DNA from: Chrysaora quinquecirrha
Taxonomy: Eukaryota > Cnidaria > Scyphozoa > Semaeostomeae > Pelagiidae
DNA: 64,000 nt
Assembly: GCA_014526335.1 (NCBI GenBank)
Contig: JACTAT010000115.1
Span: forward strand, 248,001-312,000
Direction: 5' to 3'
The position numbers were made by a program, and so were the translations under genes. The first letter of the stretch is position 1. Every line of letters begins with the position of its first letter. The notes under the pieces were generated by a model, which saw only the letters and a program-made list of their open reading frames with translations, was not told the origin of the DNA and searched no databases. Below are positions 36,168 through 47,099 of the stretch, piece after piece.

Positions 36168-37827
36168 GTAGGCGTAGGCCATAGCCTGTGCACTTTCTTT
36201 TTAAATTCTCCACACATCCTACCTAAAATTTGTGATGTAAATAGGTAATAAAAACTTAATTATACCAAGTCTCTACGACCAGAAAAGTCTCTAGGCCCTG
36301 TAGTAATCAAAATTAATGATTACCAAGGGAGTGTACTCTAATATGAACATGACGAGGGGGCTCGGCCCCCAGACGTTTTTGTAGATATCGAAAAACAAAG
36401 TATCTGCAAAATCTCAGATCCCAGAAAAAAGTCTTCCTTCCATACTGACAAGCAAAAAGTGTGCAAAAACAACTGGGGTTACCAACTGGGTGTATCTAGC
36501 AAGAAATATTCAATGGCTCTTTCAGGCCTTCAGGGTGGCAAGAAAATGTGATCGTGAAGACAAACCCACCTAAACAAGTATATTTGAAAATAATGTTTGG
36601 CACCAATGACTTTTAGTGAAATCTTTACACAAGAAAGTAAATGAAAGGAACATCTGCTACCAAAAAAATAAGAGATTTTCCTCAATATGAAAATAAGGAA
36701 ATCAGAAATTTCACAGCCAAAAAATAATGCAATCCCTCCACTGTCAATTTTTTTCAAGTACACTCCCTGGGAGAAGGTTCAGTAAAATTCTAAAATGAAA
36801 TTGCCCTCAAAACTTTTTTCTGCAGCTAAAACAATTGATTTATTTTAGTCATAGGTGCAAGTTATAGCTAGTTATTAGATAGTTCTGTTAATACTGGCAT
36901 GAAAGGTTATCATCTAGGTCTTCATCTGTTCGCTTCTCATGAAGATATTTTCTTCCTTAAAAGCGGTGCTAACTGTCCAAATTTGCAGTAAAATTGTGAT
37001 GATGCTGATGGCCACTTAGTCATGAAAACTTTATTGTAGACAAAACACGATTTTTGTGAATTTAAGCAGAAGGCATATTGTGTCTCTCGTAGTCAGGCTC
37101 TTATAAAAATGGGTATAAAATACCAGCAATTACATTTTAATGTAACCCAACTTTCGAATAACAGCAAAAACCTGAAAATGAACTTGTAAGGAATACTCTT
37201 GATAAATACAAAATACTACTTCGGTAAGGTTTGAGTTAGCCTCTTAAATTCCAGCAATTGCGAGCCAAAATATTCTCATTAATTATATTCTAATTAAAAA
37301 ATTGTGTACAGCCGGCCCAAAAATAACAACTGATTTTTTTTCCACCTTTATGCTGCTAGTTCAGAACAACTTCTTAGTGGTGATGAATACTCAGTGCATT
37401 TTAGAAATTTTACCCCTGCATGCAGCACTTGCTTTATATCAAGAGTCAGCAAAATTGTATTACCGTAAATCCTTGAATAAGCCCAGCAGAAATGAATTTT
37501 TTCGTGGAGGCTTATTCGAGGGGGGGCTTGTTCAAAGGGAGGGCTTATTTCAAATTTCCATAGTTCAGATAGCTTATCTGTATTCCATAATCAAAATAAG
37601 GTGCTTGCCAATGGCCAATGGCTGGTTATTGGTTGAATTTATTTTAAAACCTGTCAGCACTAGCTTTCTCAATGTTTTAATTAGTTGAGAGATACATTAT
37701 ATAGGCAAGAACAAATTCATAAGGTCTCCGAATAATTCCCCATGGGGGCTTATTCGAGGCTGTAAGGTACAGTGTATAGTGATTGAATTATAGTATATAT
37801 TGTTCTATCCATTTCTATCTCTTTCAG

Positions 37828-39951
37828 ATCACACAGTTTCTTGCAACTAGAAATATTGAATACCTCTTGACGTCATTTGTTGTGCATAAAATAAACGATG
37901 AAGTAGCTGAACAATGCCCAGATGCAAAACTACTTGAAATAGGTTTAGTTTCTGGAGATATATTATCATTTCGAAAAAAATTCATCAAATCTGATACGAG
38001 GTGTAGCAAGGAAAAGAAAAAAACTTACAAAGAGCGTGCAGAGGAATTAAGAAAAAGAATTAAAAAGACCCATACAAACCGTCTGGATTCAAATAATCGA
38101 GCTGTATTGGTAAAGCCGTCTTACTGCATTTCTTTAGGATTGAAGTGCATGGAGAAGAAAAAGTATACATTGAAACTAAACCAGAGTTTTTCTGAAGAAG
38201 TGGAACGCCAAGCGACGTATGATGACATCCATGCTCTTTGCAGGAAAAAGTTAGACATCCCCCAAAACACTGCTACCTACCTTGCTCACTACAATGGTGT
38301 GAAAATTGAGGAGAGCTTCTCTACTGTTGAGGATTTTGCTTATCAACAAAAAGACAAGAAGAAGTCTCTTCATTTTTACCTTTATTACCCCCATCCTTAT
38401 GATAGGAAGAAATTTAAATCTTTGTCACACGAAGTTAGTAACAGTGAAGTTGTAGCTGATAAGGAAGAAGCTAGTGATATTTTTAATGATCAAGAAAATT
38501 TGGGTGTCACAAGTGATTGTCCCCCCCTTGTTTCCATCAATGCTATTGGACACCTCTCACATTTCACCCACAAGCTCGCCAAACACTTTTGATGTCAACC
38601 AAGAATCTGCAACAGGAAATGAGACTAGCGAGCTAGCATTTCAGGTGCCATCAAATTTGAACTCTTCTCTATCAAGATCACCAACTGAAGGAATAGAGTT
38701 CCTGCCGACTCTGTCTAAAAGAAATTGCAATTGTCCATTGAGATATCAACACTCGATAGGCTCACCAAGTTTATCCTATAGGTCAACAGAGGCTGATGCG
38801 AGTATAATTGTGGGAGATGATGAATCTGTGCAATTTGGTGATGATGAGGTTGATAGACTTTTTAAAAGTAATGATGCCATCGATTTAAGGGACGAACTGG
38901 GTGCAGGGTCAGTGAATTTAACAGAAGCAAATGTTGTAGCCTTTCTGCAGGATGCTGCAGCTCGATTTCAGCTGAAACGTCAGACTGATCAACTGAAGCA
39001 TGTTATAGTGCAGCGTGATAAGAATCGTTTTTGGAGCCTTTTGTTTAGGCAAAAGTTTGATTTCAAAATGCAAGATATCCTAATCAGGTTTGCTGGTGAG
39101 GCAGGTGCCGATGCAGGAGGCCTGCTTAGAGAGTTTTTGACACTAGCCATGAGAAATTTTCAAGAAATACCAGGAATCAGCGTAGGTGGCAGTAGTATAT
39201 GGTTGAAGATAGTACCAGAATTTCTTGTCAACCAACGCTATTTTTTGTTGGGTCAGTTAACTGGAATGGCCATCATCACCATAGGCAGAGGCCCAGAATG
39301 TTTCAATCTAATGTTTGCCCAAGCACTCTTCAATGTTCCTCATGATGAAATTGTACCTCCATTTGATGATGCGGAGCTTACTTCAATGCTATCTCAGATC
39401 GAAAGTGGAGATACAGATCCCTTGCTTCAGCACGACATCAAGGTTAATAGTGATGTGAAGGCCAGCACAAGACTCCTAATCATAAGCCATATCATACTAA
39501 AAAATTCTGGAGCTATCGCACAATTCTCCCAAGGCCTTCAAAGTATAGATGAAGGACTTGTTGTGGCTTACAATTACAATATAATGAAGCAGTTTCTGAA
39601 GCACAGCTACAACACTGTTTCCCTTGCGGAATTCGAAACACTTATTGAGTTCAAACAAGACTGTGACAGAAACTGTAATAAAGGAAAAGCTATTGCTTAT
39701 GCCATTTGTGATGCTGAGCTTTTCATTGCATCTGTTGCCAACCAAGAAGTTGAAAGAACAGAATTGTCTGATCTGCTGTATCTTTTCACATGACTTGACA
39801 AGGTATTCACAAGAAGATTGAAATATCGTTCAGCAAAAAAGAGAGCTTGGCAACAATTTCTACATGCGCATACACAGCAATACTACCTTTTAAGGACATT
39901 GACAAGGTATTGAAGATTGCATTGAAATATGGCGGTGGATTTGGCTCTGTG
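37828..39951 (+). pseudogene. HECT-like ubiquitin ligase in TIR element
   Basis: After an acceptor at 37827 the frame reads ITQFLATRNIEYLLTSF, with a basic coil (KKKTYKERAEELRKRIKK) and a small beta-rich part (YTLKLNQSFSEEVERQATYD). A C8 run at about 38520 shifts the frame. The second frame to 39793 has a Ser-rich linker and a HECT N-lobe: ILIRFAGEAGADAGGLLREF, LGQLTGMAIITIGRGPECFN and LLIISHIILKNSGAIAQF. The stop at 39791 and a frame change precede a C-lobe-like segment (39808-39951) with ESLATISTCAYTAILPFKD, whose Cys sits where the HECT thioester Cys lies. The family transfers ubiquitin. Whether this copy does is doubtful. Confidence 0.8.
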
Positions 39952-40019
39952 TGAAGAACATTTCCGAGAGAAGAAAGTATCCCGAAAGATGACCGACTCT
40001 GATTGATCTACAACTGACT

Positions 40020-40225
40020 ACTATATTTATATATATTTAGACTGTTCTGTTCTTATATGTTTAATATATATATATATATGTTCTTATATACATATATATG
40101 TTTTTATATACATATAGTTTTACATTTCATATGTTCTGTTCATATATAATGTATAATGTATATGTGTGCTCTTATACACACATATATCCTTAGATTTTAT
40201 ATGTTCTGTTCTTACTATATATGTA
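40020..40225. repeat. AT-rich TATA/CATATATG low-complexity tract
   Basis: Imperfect units such as GTTCTTATATACATATATAT repeat between the two convergent genes of the element. Both genes end facing this tract, so it may act as their shared 3' region. No hairpin terminator is implied. Confidence 0.7.
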
Positions 40226-40791
40226 GACGTTCAACTTATGATTCTACTGGTTGGTACTTTTTGTTGGCATGTAGTTAATTCGCAGACATTTTATGAGACG
40301 TAGAGACTTCATGAACGCTGCCCCGGCTGCTACTTGATAATTGCTTGTTCTGTTTTGTTAAACGTTCGTTTAGTTCAGTTTTAGAAAAAATTGATAAGAA
40401 ATTTACTTGTGCTTTTCTCAAAACCTCTCTGTTGACACGGCGCATTCCCAAATTTGAAGTAATTCTTTTCATGACAAGAAACTAAATAGGCAAATTAAGT
40501 ACATTGTCGATGATATCCAAAATCAATTTTCGGTTAAAAAGAAGGATTTCGAGGCCCTCCAACTGATTTACAAGGTCGACAACGAGCACTGAAATTTCTG
40601 AGTGATCGTGTTCAATTCTCTTTATAACAACACAGGAGTAAGCAGTTTTATTGTGTCAAGAGCAAGGTTCTGTCTACTTTCATAATTCGATTTTTCTGTG
40701 TTACATCAACTCTAAACTGAAACAATTTGTCCCCATTACAACCACAATTTAAAATATTCCAATAACAAACAAAATCTGAAACAAGTTAACA

Positions 40792-41950
40792 TTAAACTGA
40801 GAAATTTTCATTCTCAAAGAAAGCCAGAATTTTGACATACAAATCACATGCACCCTCGGAATCTACCGGGATGTCTGAATTTTGAATATGAACATAGCAA
40901 TTGATGAGTTCATGAATGTCTTTTTCAATCCATACTGGGCACTGTTCGATGGCCAACACGTCTTCATAGTTCACTGGAATCCCTTGATCTTCATAGCCGA
41001 ACATTCTCGGCATAGCAAACAAAATGTCTGCTTTTCCACCAGCTGCAGACGAGGATTGTCTAACTGTTCGTGCATTCCACGCAATCACGAATTCATTTAA
41101 CTCTCTTTCAATTACAGGCAAAAAGCAAAAAAAGCAGTGTTTCTTTATGAGTAGGCAAGTATGGCTTGTATAGCCCGAGCTCAAACATGTCAGTTAAGTA
41201 TTGAATGCACCAATGCAAACGAAACTTCTTCAGCTGTGACCAGTAAGCCTCTATTCTTTGGTTTGCAGTTGAACTACCGTATCTGAAACTGTCCTCATTG
41301 TTTGTCAAAAAGACTTGCAAATCTTCGCAGTAGATGTTTTCCGTTCCAAAATCCATTCTTATTTTTCTTGGTGCGATTCTGTGCCTCCTTATACAATCTA
41401 GAAAGTAGTTTACTATGAAAATTGAAAATTTATTCGTTGATGCTACATTCATCCAAAGAACTTTGCGGCTAAGCCCATCAACTCCTGTGTGGATGCAGAA
41501 ACCCCATTTTTTCAGCTTGTCGTTTCCATCGATGTGGTAAATTTCATTAGGTCCTTTCGTCTCGTAAACTTTCCTCTTCAACACTCTTCCATGAAGTTCC
41601 TCAACGCCAGCAGGATCCACATCTTTTAAGGCCTTTCTGATCGACTCTTTTGCAATTCCTGTTCCATATCTCTAATTCATAATTTCGCTCATTTGTCTGT
41701 AGCCTACTTTGCTTCGAGAGGAGTCAAGCTCATTGGCGACCATTTCTTTAAGTATACTGTAGTCAATATTCCGGCATTTCGACAAACCTTCTTTCTTGCA
41801 AATGTACTTAAGCTGCCTTTCGGTTATAGCTATGCCATGGTCCTTCTTTATAAGCATCCATATTTCCCTTTTCGTATACTTCGGTGATAGCCTGTGATAG
41901 TGATGCACCAAAGCAATCATTTTGAAGAATCTACAGTGTACATTCTTCAC
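40792..41950 (-). pseudogene. IS3-like rve_4 DDE integrase of the TIR element
   Basis: Read right to left, an HTH-rich N-terminus (41950-41672) has MIALVHHYHRLSPKYTKREI, AITERQLKYICKKEGLSKCR and KVGYRQMSEIMN. An in-frame TAG at about 41672 follows, then RYGTGIAKESIRKALKDVDP. The catalytic core has YHIDGNDKLKKWGFCIHTGV (first Asp), KIRMDFGTENIYCEDLQVFL (second Asp) and GSSTANQRIEAYWSQLKKF (Glu). A T-run frameshift near 41145 leads into RELNEFVIAWNARTVRQSSS and FAMPRMFGYEDQGIPVNYED. The complete DDE set is visible. It is the likely transposase of the 35.7-42.2 kb element. Confidence 0.88.
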
Positions 41951-41994
41951 AATGCCACGCCATACAGAATTGAGGGATCTATTTAAAATTGTAA

Positions 41995-42224
41995 TAGGCG
42001 CATTCGAAACGTGCGGCCGCGTATTTGAATTGCGCGGCTGTGTGTTTCAAGCATACGGCTGCCTGTCTCAAACGTGCACCCGCGTGACTTAAAGTTGTGT
42101 TTCAAAACGCCCGACCACGAGTTTAAAAGGCACGGCCGCGCATCAAGACACGCGGTTGCCAGTCTTTCCGCCAGTCTTAACTTTGAGAAGTTATGAAGTT
42201 AGGTTGTCCAAATCAGCCACGGTA
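41995..42224 (-). repeat. Right TIR of rve_4/HECT element
   Basis: Its reverse complement starts TACCGTGGCTGATTTGGACA and aligns with the left TIR over about 200 bp with substitutions and a short insertion near the 35th base. GC-rich subrepeats with GCGGCCGC occur here as well. It ends exactly where the LINE frame resumes after the duplicated AAAGACG. Confidence 0.9.
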
Positions 42225-42620
42225 AAAGACGTGCAGTTGTTGGAGGGAGTTCAGAGGAGAGCAACAAAGTTAGTGCCAGGCATGAAGGATATGGAATATG
42301 AAGATAGACTCAAGGCAATTAAGCTTTCAAATTTAGTGTACAGAGGGTTAAGAGGTGACCTTATTGATACCTTCAAATTCAAGAACCAGATGTATGCAGT
42401 GAACAGTGATACTCTATTACCATTAGAAAATGAATCACGTACTAGAGTAAACAGTCAAAAGTTAAAGAAGCAGAGATTCAATACTACCATCAGGAAACAG
42501 TTTTTCAGATTGAGGGTAACAGACTATTGGAATGTTCTCCCTGATGTATGGTGGCCCAGCATTATCAAACGTTTTCTTTTGCATATTTTTACATTTAGCG
42601 TAATAGTTTGCATTTCAAAG
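42225..42620 (+). mobile_element. LINE RT C-terminus, right piece
   Basis: The frame reads VQLLEGVQRRATKLVPGMKD, YEDRLKAIKLSNLVYRGLRG and FFRLRVTDYWNVLPDVW, the usual end of CR1-like LINE ORF2 proteins. It continues the left piece at 35645-35724 across the inserted element. The end of the LINE is unclear in AT-rich DNA after 42600. Confidence 0.8.
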
Positions 42621-42649
42621 CATACTTTAGACCACATTTTTTTTTAAAG

Positions 42650-43090
42650 CGTTATTTCAACTATAATTTGCATTTCAAAATTTAATTTTTAAATGCAATT
42701 TATTTTAATTTTGAAATACAATGTCATTTTCAGTTTGAAATGCTATTTAAACTTAAATTTACATTTCAAAATTTAATTTTCATTTTCATTTTAATCTGCA
42801 ACTTTTTTATTATTTTTATTATAAAGCTTGATTTAAATTTTATTTTAAAGATAACTGCAATTATAGTTTTCATCTTACAATAAGAAAACACTGTTTTAAT
42901 TTCAAATTTTCTGTTTCGTTTTTTGAACAGCCCAGCGTTATCAACCTCGTATTGGTACTATTAGTTAGCCTCGTATTTATGTACATTCTCCCGTCAAAAT
43001 TGCTTGAGCCTGGATCATAGCAGAGCACGAGACAGACGGGTAAAATAATTCAGGCTCGAGCCAGTGTTGCTCAAAGGTATCTTTAACAAA
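42650..43090. other. AT-rich spacer with short repeats
   Basis: Repeated ATTTCAAAATTTAATTTT-like words fill this stretch. A 31-bp word starting at 42725 (CATTTTCAGTTTGAAATGCT and on) recurs directly at 45477 with about one mismatch, on the far side of the alpha-kinase gene. No gene was seen. Confidence 0.6.
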
Positions 43091-43091
43091 A

Positions 43092-45006
43092 ATGAAACGT
43101 GGAAGACGCACAGATAAAAATAAGGAAACTTGGGAAGAATTTGGAAGGCGAGTGGGGATGAAGAGAACTGGGTCAGAAAATGCTAAGCGTGCCAAGGTTC
43201 CAGAAGACCTTTTAGTACAACGCATGTCAAGCCTTCCCATTGGAAAAGGAAAAAAATTCGAGCCTATGGACACAATAGATTTTGTGCCTTTCCAAGCTGA
43301 TGATGAGCTGTCAATAGAAAACATAAAAGAGGCATGTGAAATTTTTTACAATGCTCCTAATGGATCATGTGATATTCTGTTGTCAAATCAAGGCCCCTCC
43401 TGCAGCAAAATGGAACAGATTAGAGGTAAAAAGACGTATTTTGTACGATTTTGCCACCAAATGAAGTAACATCAGACCGCCAACAAATTGCAGAAGATGT
43501 GGCACAGCAGATATTTTATGCCCAACCACAGATAGGCCAACACATGAAGAAACTGGAAACCAAATCTGCAGACAGTGTCAAAGTGCCTCAGTTTTCAAAA
43601 ACGACAACAACTGAACTGAGCGTATTTCCAAAATCAATCTCTGTGGCTGACCTACTAAAAGCAGGAAAACTTGTTAAACCAACCACACAAGCAGTTACTC
43701 TACTTAATCTGGAAACCTTTGATCTAAACAGACAGTGTTGGGTAAGCAAAGAATTAGTTGAATTTTGTATCGAAGAAAAGAATTTTGCAAGTGGAGGGTT
43801 CCGAAATGCACACATGGCATATGCAAAAACAAATGAACTGGTCACAACAGACTGGGTAGTTAAACAATACAAAAGTGATGCAGTGGAAGCAATAGTGGAA
43901 ACAATGAAGATGTCAGTTGAAGATCATACACGCAAACAGGTACAGCTTCACAAAGTAGCAATTAATATTGTCCTGCAATTCAATAATAGAGCACCTGCTG
44001 AATTTTGGCAACAATTTCGTTACGAAAAAGTCTACTATTATACCTACAAATATGTTCCAGTAACTGTAGAGCAGTATGTCCCTGGAGAATTTTGCAAATA
44101 TGTTAACAATGATGGGCAATGCCTTTTCCCTGAAGAACCATCAAAGGATGACATTTTCAATAAAGCAGAATGTCTGGTTCGCTTCAGTTATGTACATTCT
44201 GAAACAAAGTTGATGTTGCTTGATTTACAAGGCTCAGCGTATGCATTATACAGGGTGGCCCAAAAAAAAGGGACCCCCTTAGGTAAATAATTTCTGAATA
44301 AATTTTCTCAAGGAGGAATTTTATCAAATTTATACCAGGTAATATTCAGGTCAAGTGTGTTATCGTGTAGAAATATGTTCGTGATAAGAGCTTCCATCTC
44401 GGCGCAATTAGACATTAAATTCATGATGTCCAAAAACCAGCTGTTTATTCCATCAATGAGTACTGTACTGCAATCGTGCGTGAAGGAGAATCATTATCCC
44501 AGAGTAAAATTGTCACGACCATTAATGTATGGTGAATCATATTAGAGAAGTGTATTGAGCAGGATTGTGGACATTTTGAATATCATTTGACCGAAAGAGT
44601 TATTGATTTTTCTGTTTTGTTGCGTAAGGATTACGTAAGGGTACAAAGTTGCATATTTTGTTACAGTACGTTTTTCGATTGTAAAGTTTTAAAGTCAATT
44701 TATTCAGAGATACTAACCAATATCATCATGATATTTCCAAGATATATCTCACTTGAGTTGAATATCATGTAGTATAAATTTCATGAAATTCCAACTTAAG
44801 AATAAATTACTCATAAATAATTTAGTTAGGGGGTCCCTTTTTTTTGGGCCACCCTGTACGATCCCGAGATAGCCACTGCAGAGTTGCAAGATAGGGAAAC
44901 CGAATCAGAAATTTATTTCTGTGCTGATAACACCTCCAGTATTGGTATTGAGAATTTCTTGCAGCAACACATATGTAATGATTACTGCAAGATGATGAAT
45001 TTATGA
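43092..45006 (+). CDS. Alpha-kinase gene interrupted by a MITE
   Basis: The start ATG opens a basic N-terminus (MKRGRRTDKNKETWEEFGRR). A frame change at 43427-43472 has GT..AG borders and may be a 46-bp intron. The alpha-kinase (MHCK/eEF2-kinase type) domain spans about 43740-45003: FASGGFRNAHMAYA (Gly-rich loop), WVVKQY (lysine), VTVEQYVPGEFCKYVNNDGQ, then LMLLDLQGSAYALY. A 606-bp MITE at 44251 splits the exon. The frame resumes as DPEIATAE and ends with SSIGIENFLQQHICNDYC, the zinc-binding His/Cys end of the fold. Without the MITE the frame is open to 45006. As it stands the domain is truncated unless the MITE is removed. Confidence 0.85.
44251..44856. mobile_element. 606-bp mariner-like MITE with TA duplication
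   Basis: The ends are inverted repeats of about 30 bp, starting CAGGGTGGCCCAAAAAAAAG and continuing GGACCCCCT. TA flanks both ends (44249-44250, 44857-44858). This is the Tc1/mariner pattern. No transposase is inside; the three short frames there are random. The insertion lies within the coding exon of the alpha-kinase and splits a Tyr codon context (ALY|D). Confidence 0.92.
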
Positions 45007-45009
45007 AGT

Positions 45010-46250
45010 TAATAACTCTATGTGATGTCTCTGTTCTAGTTTCATGCAGCTATCAAACTGCAGAACCTCATGCTAAAAACTGTAATTGTCCACTGTTTTT
45101 TTTTTAATAGTTATGTTTCTAAACTTTGTCACCTATTGAATTTGTTGCAGTACTTGGTATTAATATTACTTTCATTAATATATAACAGTGTTATGTTGAT
45201 CATAAGATGGTATTTTATATATTCTTTATTTAAAATTATTCCTCACAGATACTTCGAGATGTGATCACAAAAATCACAACTGAGTTTTGTATTTTTTCTG
45301 AATAAAACATGTATACTCTCCTGTCTGGCTTCAGTTTGTTATAGCATAATTTGCTGCTTGAGAAAACAATATGCATCTTTGGCATCTTTGGAATCAATCT
45401 TCTCTGGATTTGGAGTGTGTAGTCTACATTGCCTTTCTAATACATTATCTAGCCATTCCATTGGAGCCTCTAACACCATTTTCAGTTTGAAATGCTATTT
45501 AAGCTTAAAATTTAAAATCCTTTTGGTTTTCCATCAAATCACATGCACAACTTTTTTCTAGTGCATGCAGCAAAGTTTCCATTCTGGTGTTTAAATGTGT
45601 TACAGGCTATTAGCCTACAGTATTCACTAAATAATATTATACTGTTATTATATTATTATATTAACATCATCATCATAACCACCACCATTATCATCATAAT
45701 CATTATCATCATGGTTGTGCAAACCGATAGACATCTTTCATCATTTGTTTTCTACCAAATTGGTAACAATAGCTAAGCCACAAATAAAAGGAAGTAAACT
45801 TTGATGTCGCCATAATTGGTCATCATGAAAACCAACTACTTGGCAATTAGCAGCAATTACTGAATTCGATCAACGTAAACAAGTTGATGATTCATTGCGG
45901 CCGAGTAATTGGCACAAGTATTCAAAGTTCATCCAATCAGAAAATTCTCTAAGTTTTCATTTGCATAATGAGATGTGATAAGATATCACGGTGCAGATTA
46001 GAGTCGTATGTTGCGTTGTGGATATTTTTGCCAAATTGATTCTGACTCGATGGTTATCAGAATATTCTCTGTTCTTATAGCATAATTAGATATTTGAGTT
46101 TGAAAATCTAAAGAGATGAGAGTAACCAACTGCGTTATGGTTATGTTTGTGGTTATGTTTGCTTATTACTGAGACGTGACTACAGAATTTGGTTAGGGAG
46201 GCTGGCTCCATGACAAACAAATTTCGAGTCCCTCTTACAATATTGGTTAT
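45010..46250. other. AT-rich DNA with an ATC/ATT microsatellite
   Basis: No gene was seen. A short ATC/ATT tract lies at about 45640-45720. The second copy of the 31-bp direct repeat sits at 45477-45507. Confidence 0.55.
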
Positions 46251-46254
46251 GAGT

Positions 46255-46647
46255 GGTGGTGTTGATCATCATGATAATGATCATGATGACAATGTCGATG
46301 ATAAATAATGAGGAAAATAGCATAATGATGATTGTTGCAGAGATGATGATGATGACAATTGGGGTCATTATGATAATGATAATGATGATGATGAAGATGT
46401 TGGTGATGGTGATTTTGATGGTGATGATCATGATCATGATAGTGATGATATGTAATGATAATGATGATAATGACTGTGAAGATTATGGTGATAATAACGA
46501 TGATGAAGATAATGATGATGATAACGATGATGATACTGACAATGACAATGTTGATGGTGGTGATGATTGCGCTGGTGATGATGATCATGTTGATAATGAT
46601 GATGATGAAGACAATGGTGATGATTATGATGATGATGATGATGATGT

Positions 46648-46679
<32 letters not shown>

Positions 46680-46735
46680 ACAATTTTGATGATGATAATG
46701 ATTTTGTTGATGATGACGACGATTTTGACGGTGAT
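46255..46735. repeat. GAT/ATG trinucleotide microsatellite, ~480 bp
   Basis: Long imperfect GATGATAATGATGATGAT runs cover the interval. All frames stay open as Asp-, Met- or His-rich peptides, which explains several overlapping frames on both strands. It borders the BEL gag fragment directly. Confidence 0.95.
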
Positions 46736-46986
46736 TATTGTCCTTCGGACATTGCAATAGCGCGGCTATGTTCAATCATCGTATCCAAGACTTTCAGTGC
46801 ATCGAAATTTTCTTGTAGACTTTTAGCCCATTGCTTTAATTGTCTTCTATCGATTTCTTCTTGCTTCTCAATGTCTTGAATTTTGTTCGACAATCTCGTC
46901 AGGTTTCCTCTCAGTGTTTTTCTCTTCTTCTTTAGGTTTTTTATTTTTTCTACTTCCATTTCTACGCATTGAATTTTTATATGGTC
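46736..46986 (-). pseudogene. BEL/Pao gag N-terminus fragment
   Basis: Read right to left from 46959, the frame gives a charged coiled coil: IKNLKKKRKTLRGNLTRLSN, then QLKQWAKSLQENFDALKVLD and MIEHSRAIAMS. This is the usual coiled-coil start of BEL/Pao gag. It follows the LTR-like segment at 46987-47069 by a short leader, and it stops at the GAT microsatellite. The rest of that element is absent. Confidence 0.6.
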
Positions 46987-47069
46987 TCTGTTGGGGATTC
47001 TTAGCCCCTCTGATTCTTAAACATAGAAAAGGAGAACAGACAACGAATAATAGACAATCTGTTGCTAGC
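46987..47069 (-). repeat. BEL/Pao LTR-like segment, copy 2
   Basis: Four mismatches over 83 bp to 28867-28949. Here it lies upstream (on -) of the gag N-terminus, as a 5' LTR would. The two copies together define the likely LTR end shared by the same BEL family. Confidence 0.55.
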
Positions 47070-47099
47070 ATAAAATCTTCATTTTTTTTCTCAGGAGTT

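Larger units (their letters stand above)
35725..42224. mobile_element. 6.5-kb TIR element with rve_4 integrase and HECT-like gene
   Basis: The element is bounded by inverted repeats of about 200 bp starting TACCGTGGCTGATTTGGACA and by a 7-bp duplication. Inside, the only recognisable genes are a HECT-like gene on + (36135 or 37828 to about 39951) and an IS3-like rve_4 integrase gene on - (41950-40792), tail to tail. Size, TIRs, duplication and a DDE integrase fit a cut-and-paste DNA transposon. I do not know a described superfamily with this gene pair. Both genes carry only a few lesions. Confidence 0.85.

Noticed and set aside
44357..44772. Short frames inside the MITE
   Set aside because: They resemble no protein, and MITEs of this type carry no genes.
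46255..46879. Long Asp-, Met- and His-rich open frames on both strands
   Set aside because: They are translations of a GAT/ATG microsatellite, open in every frame because the repeat lacks stops.
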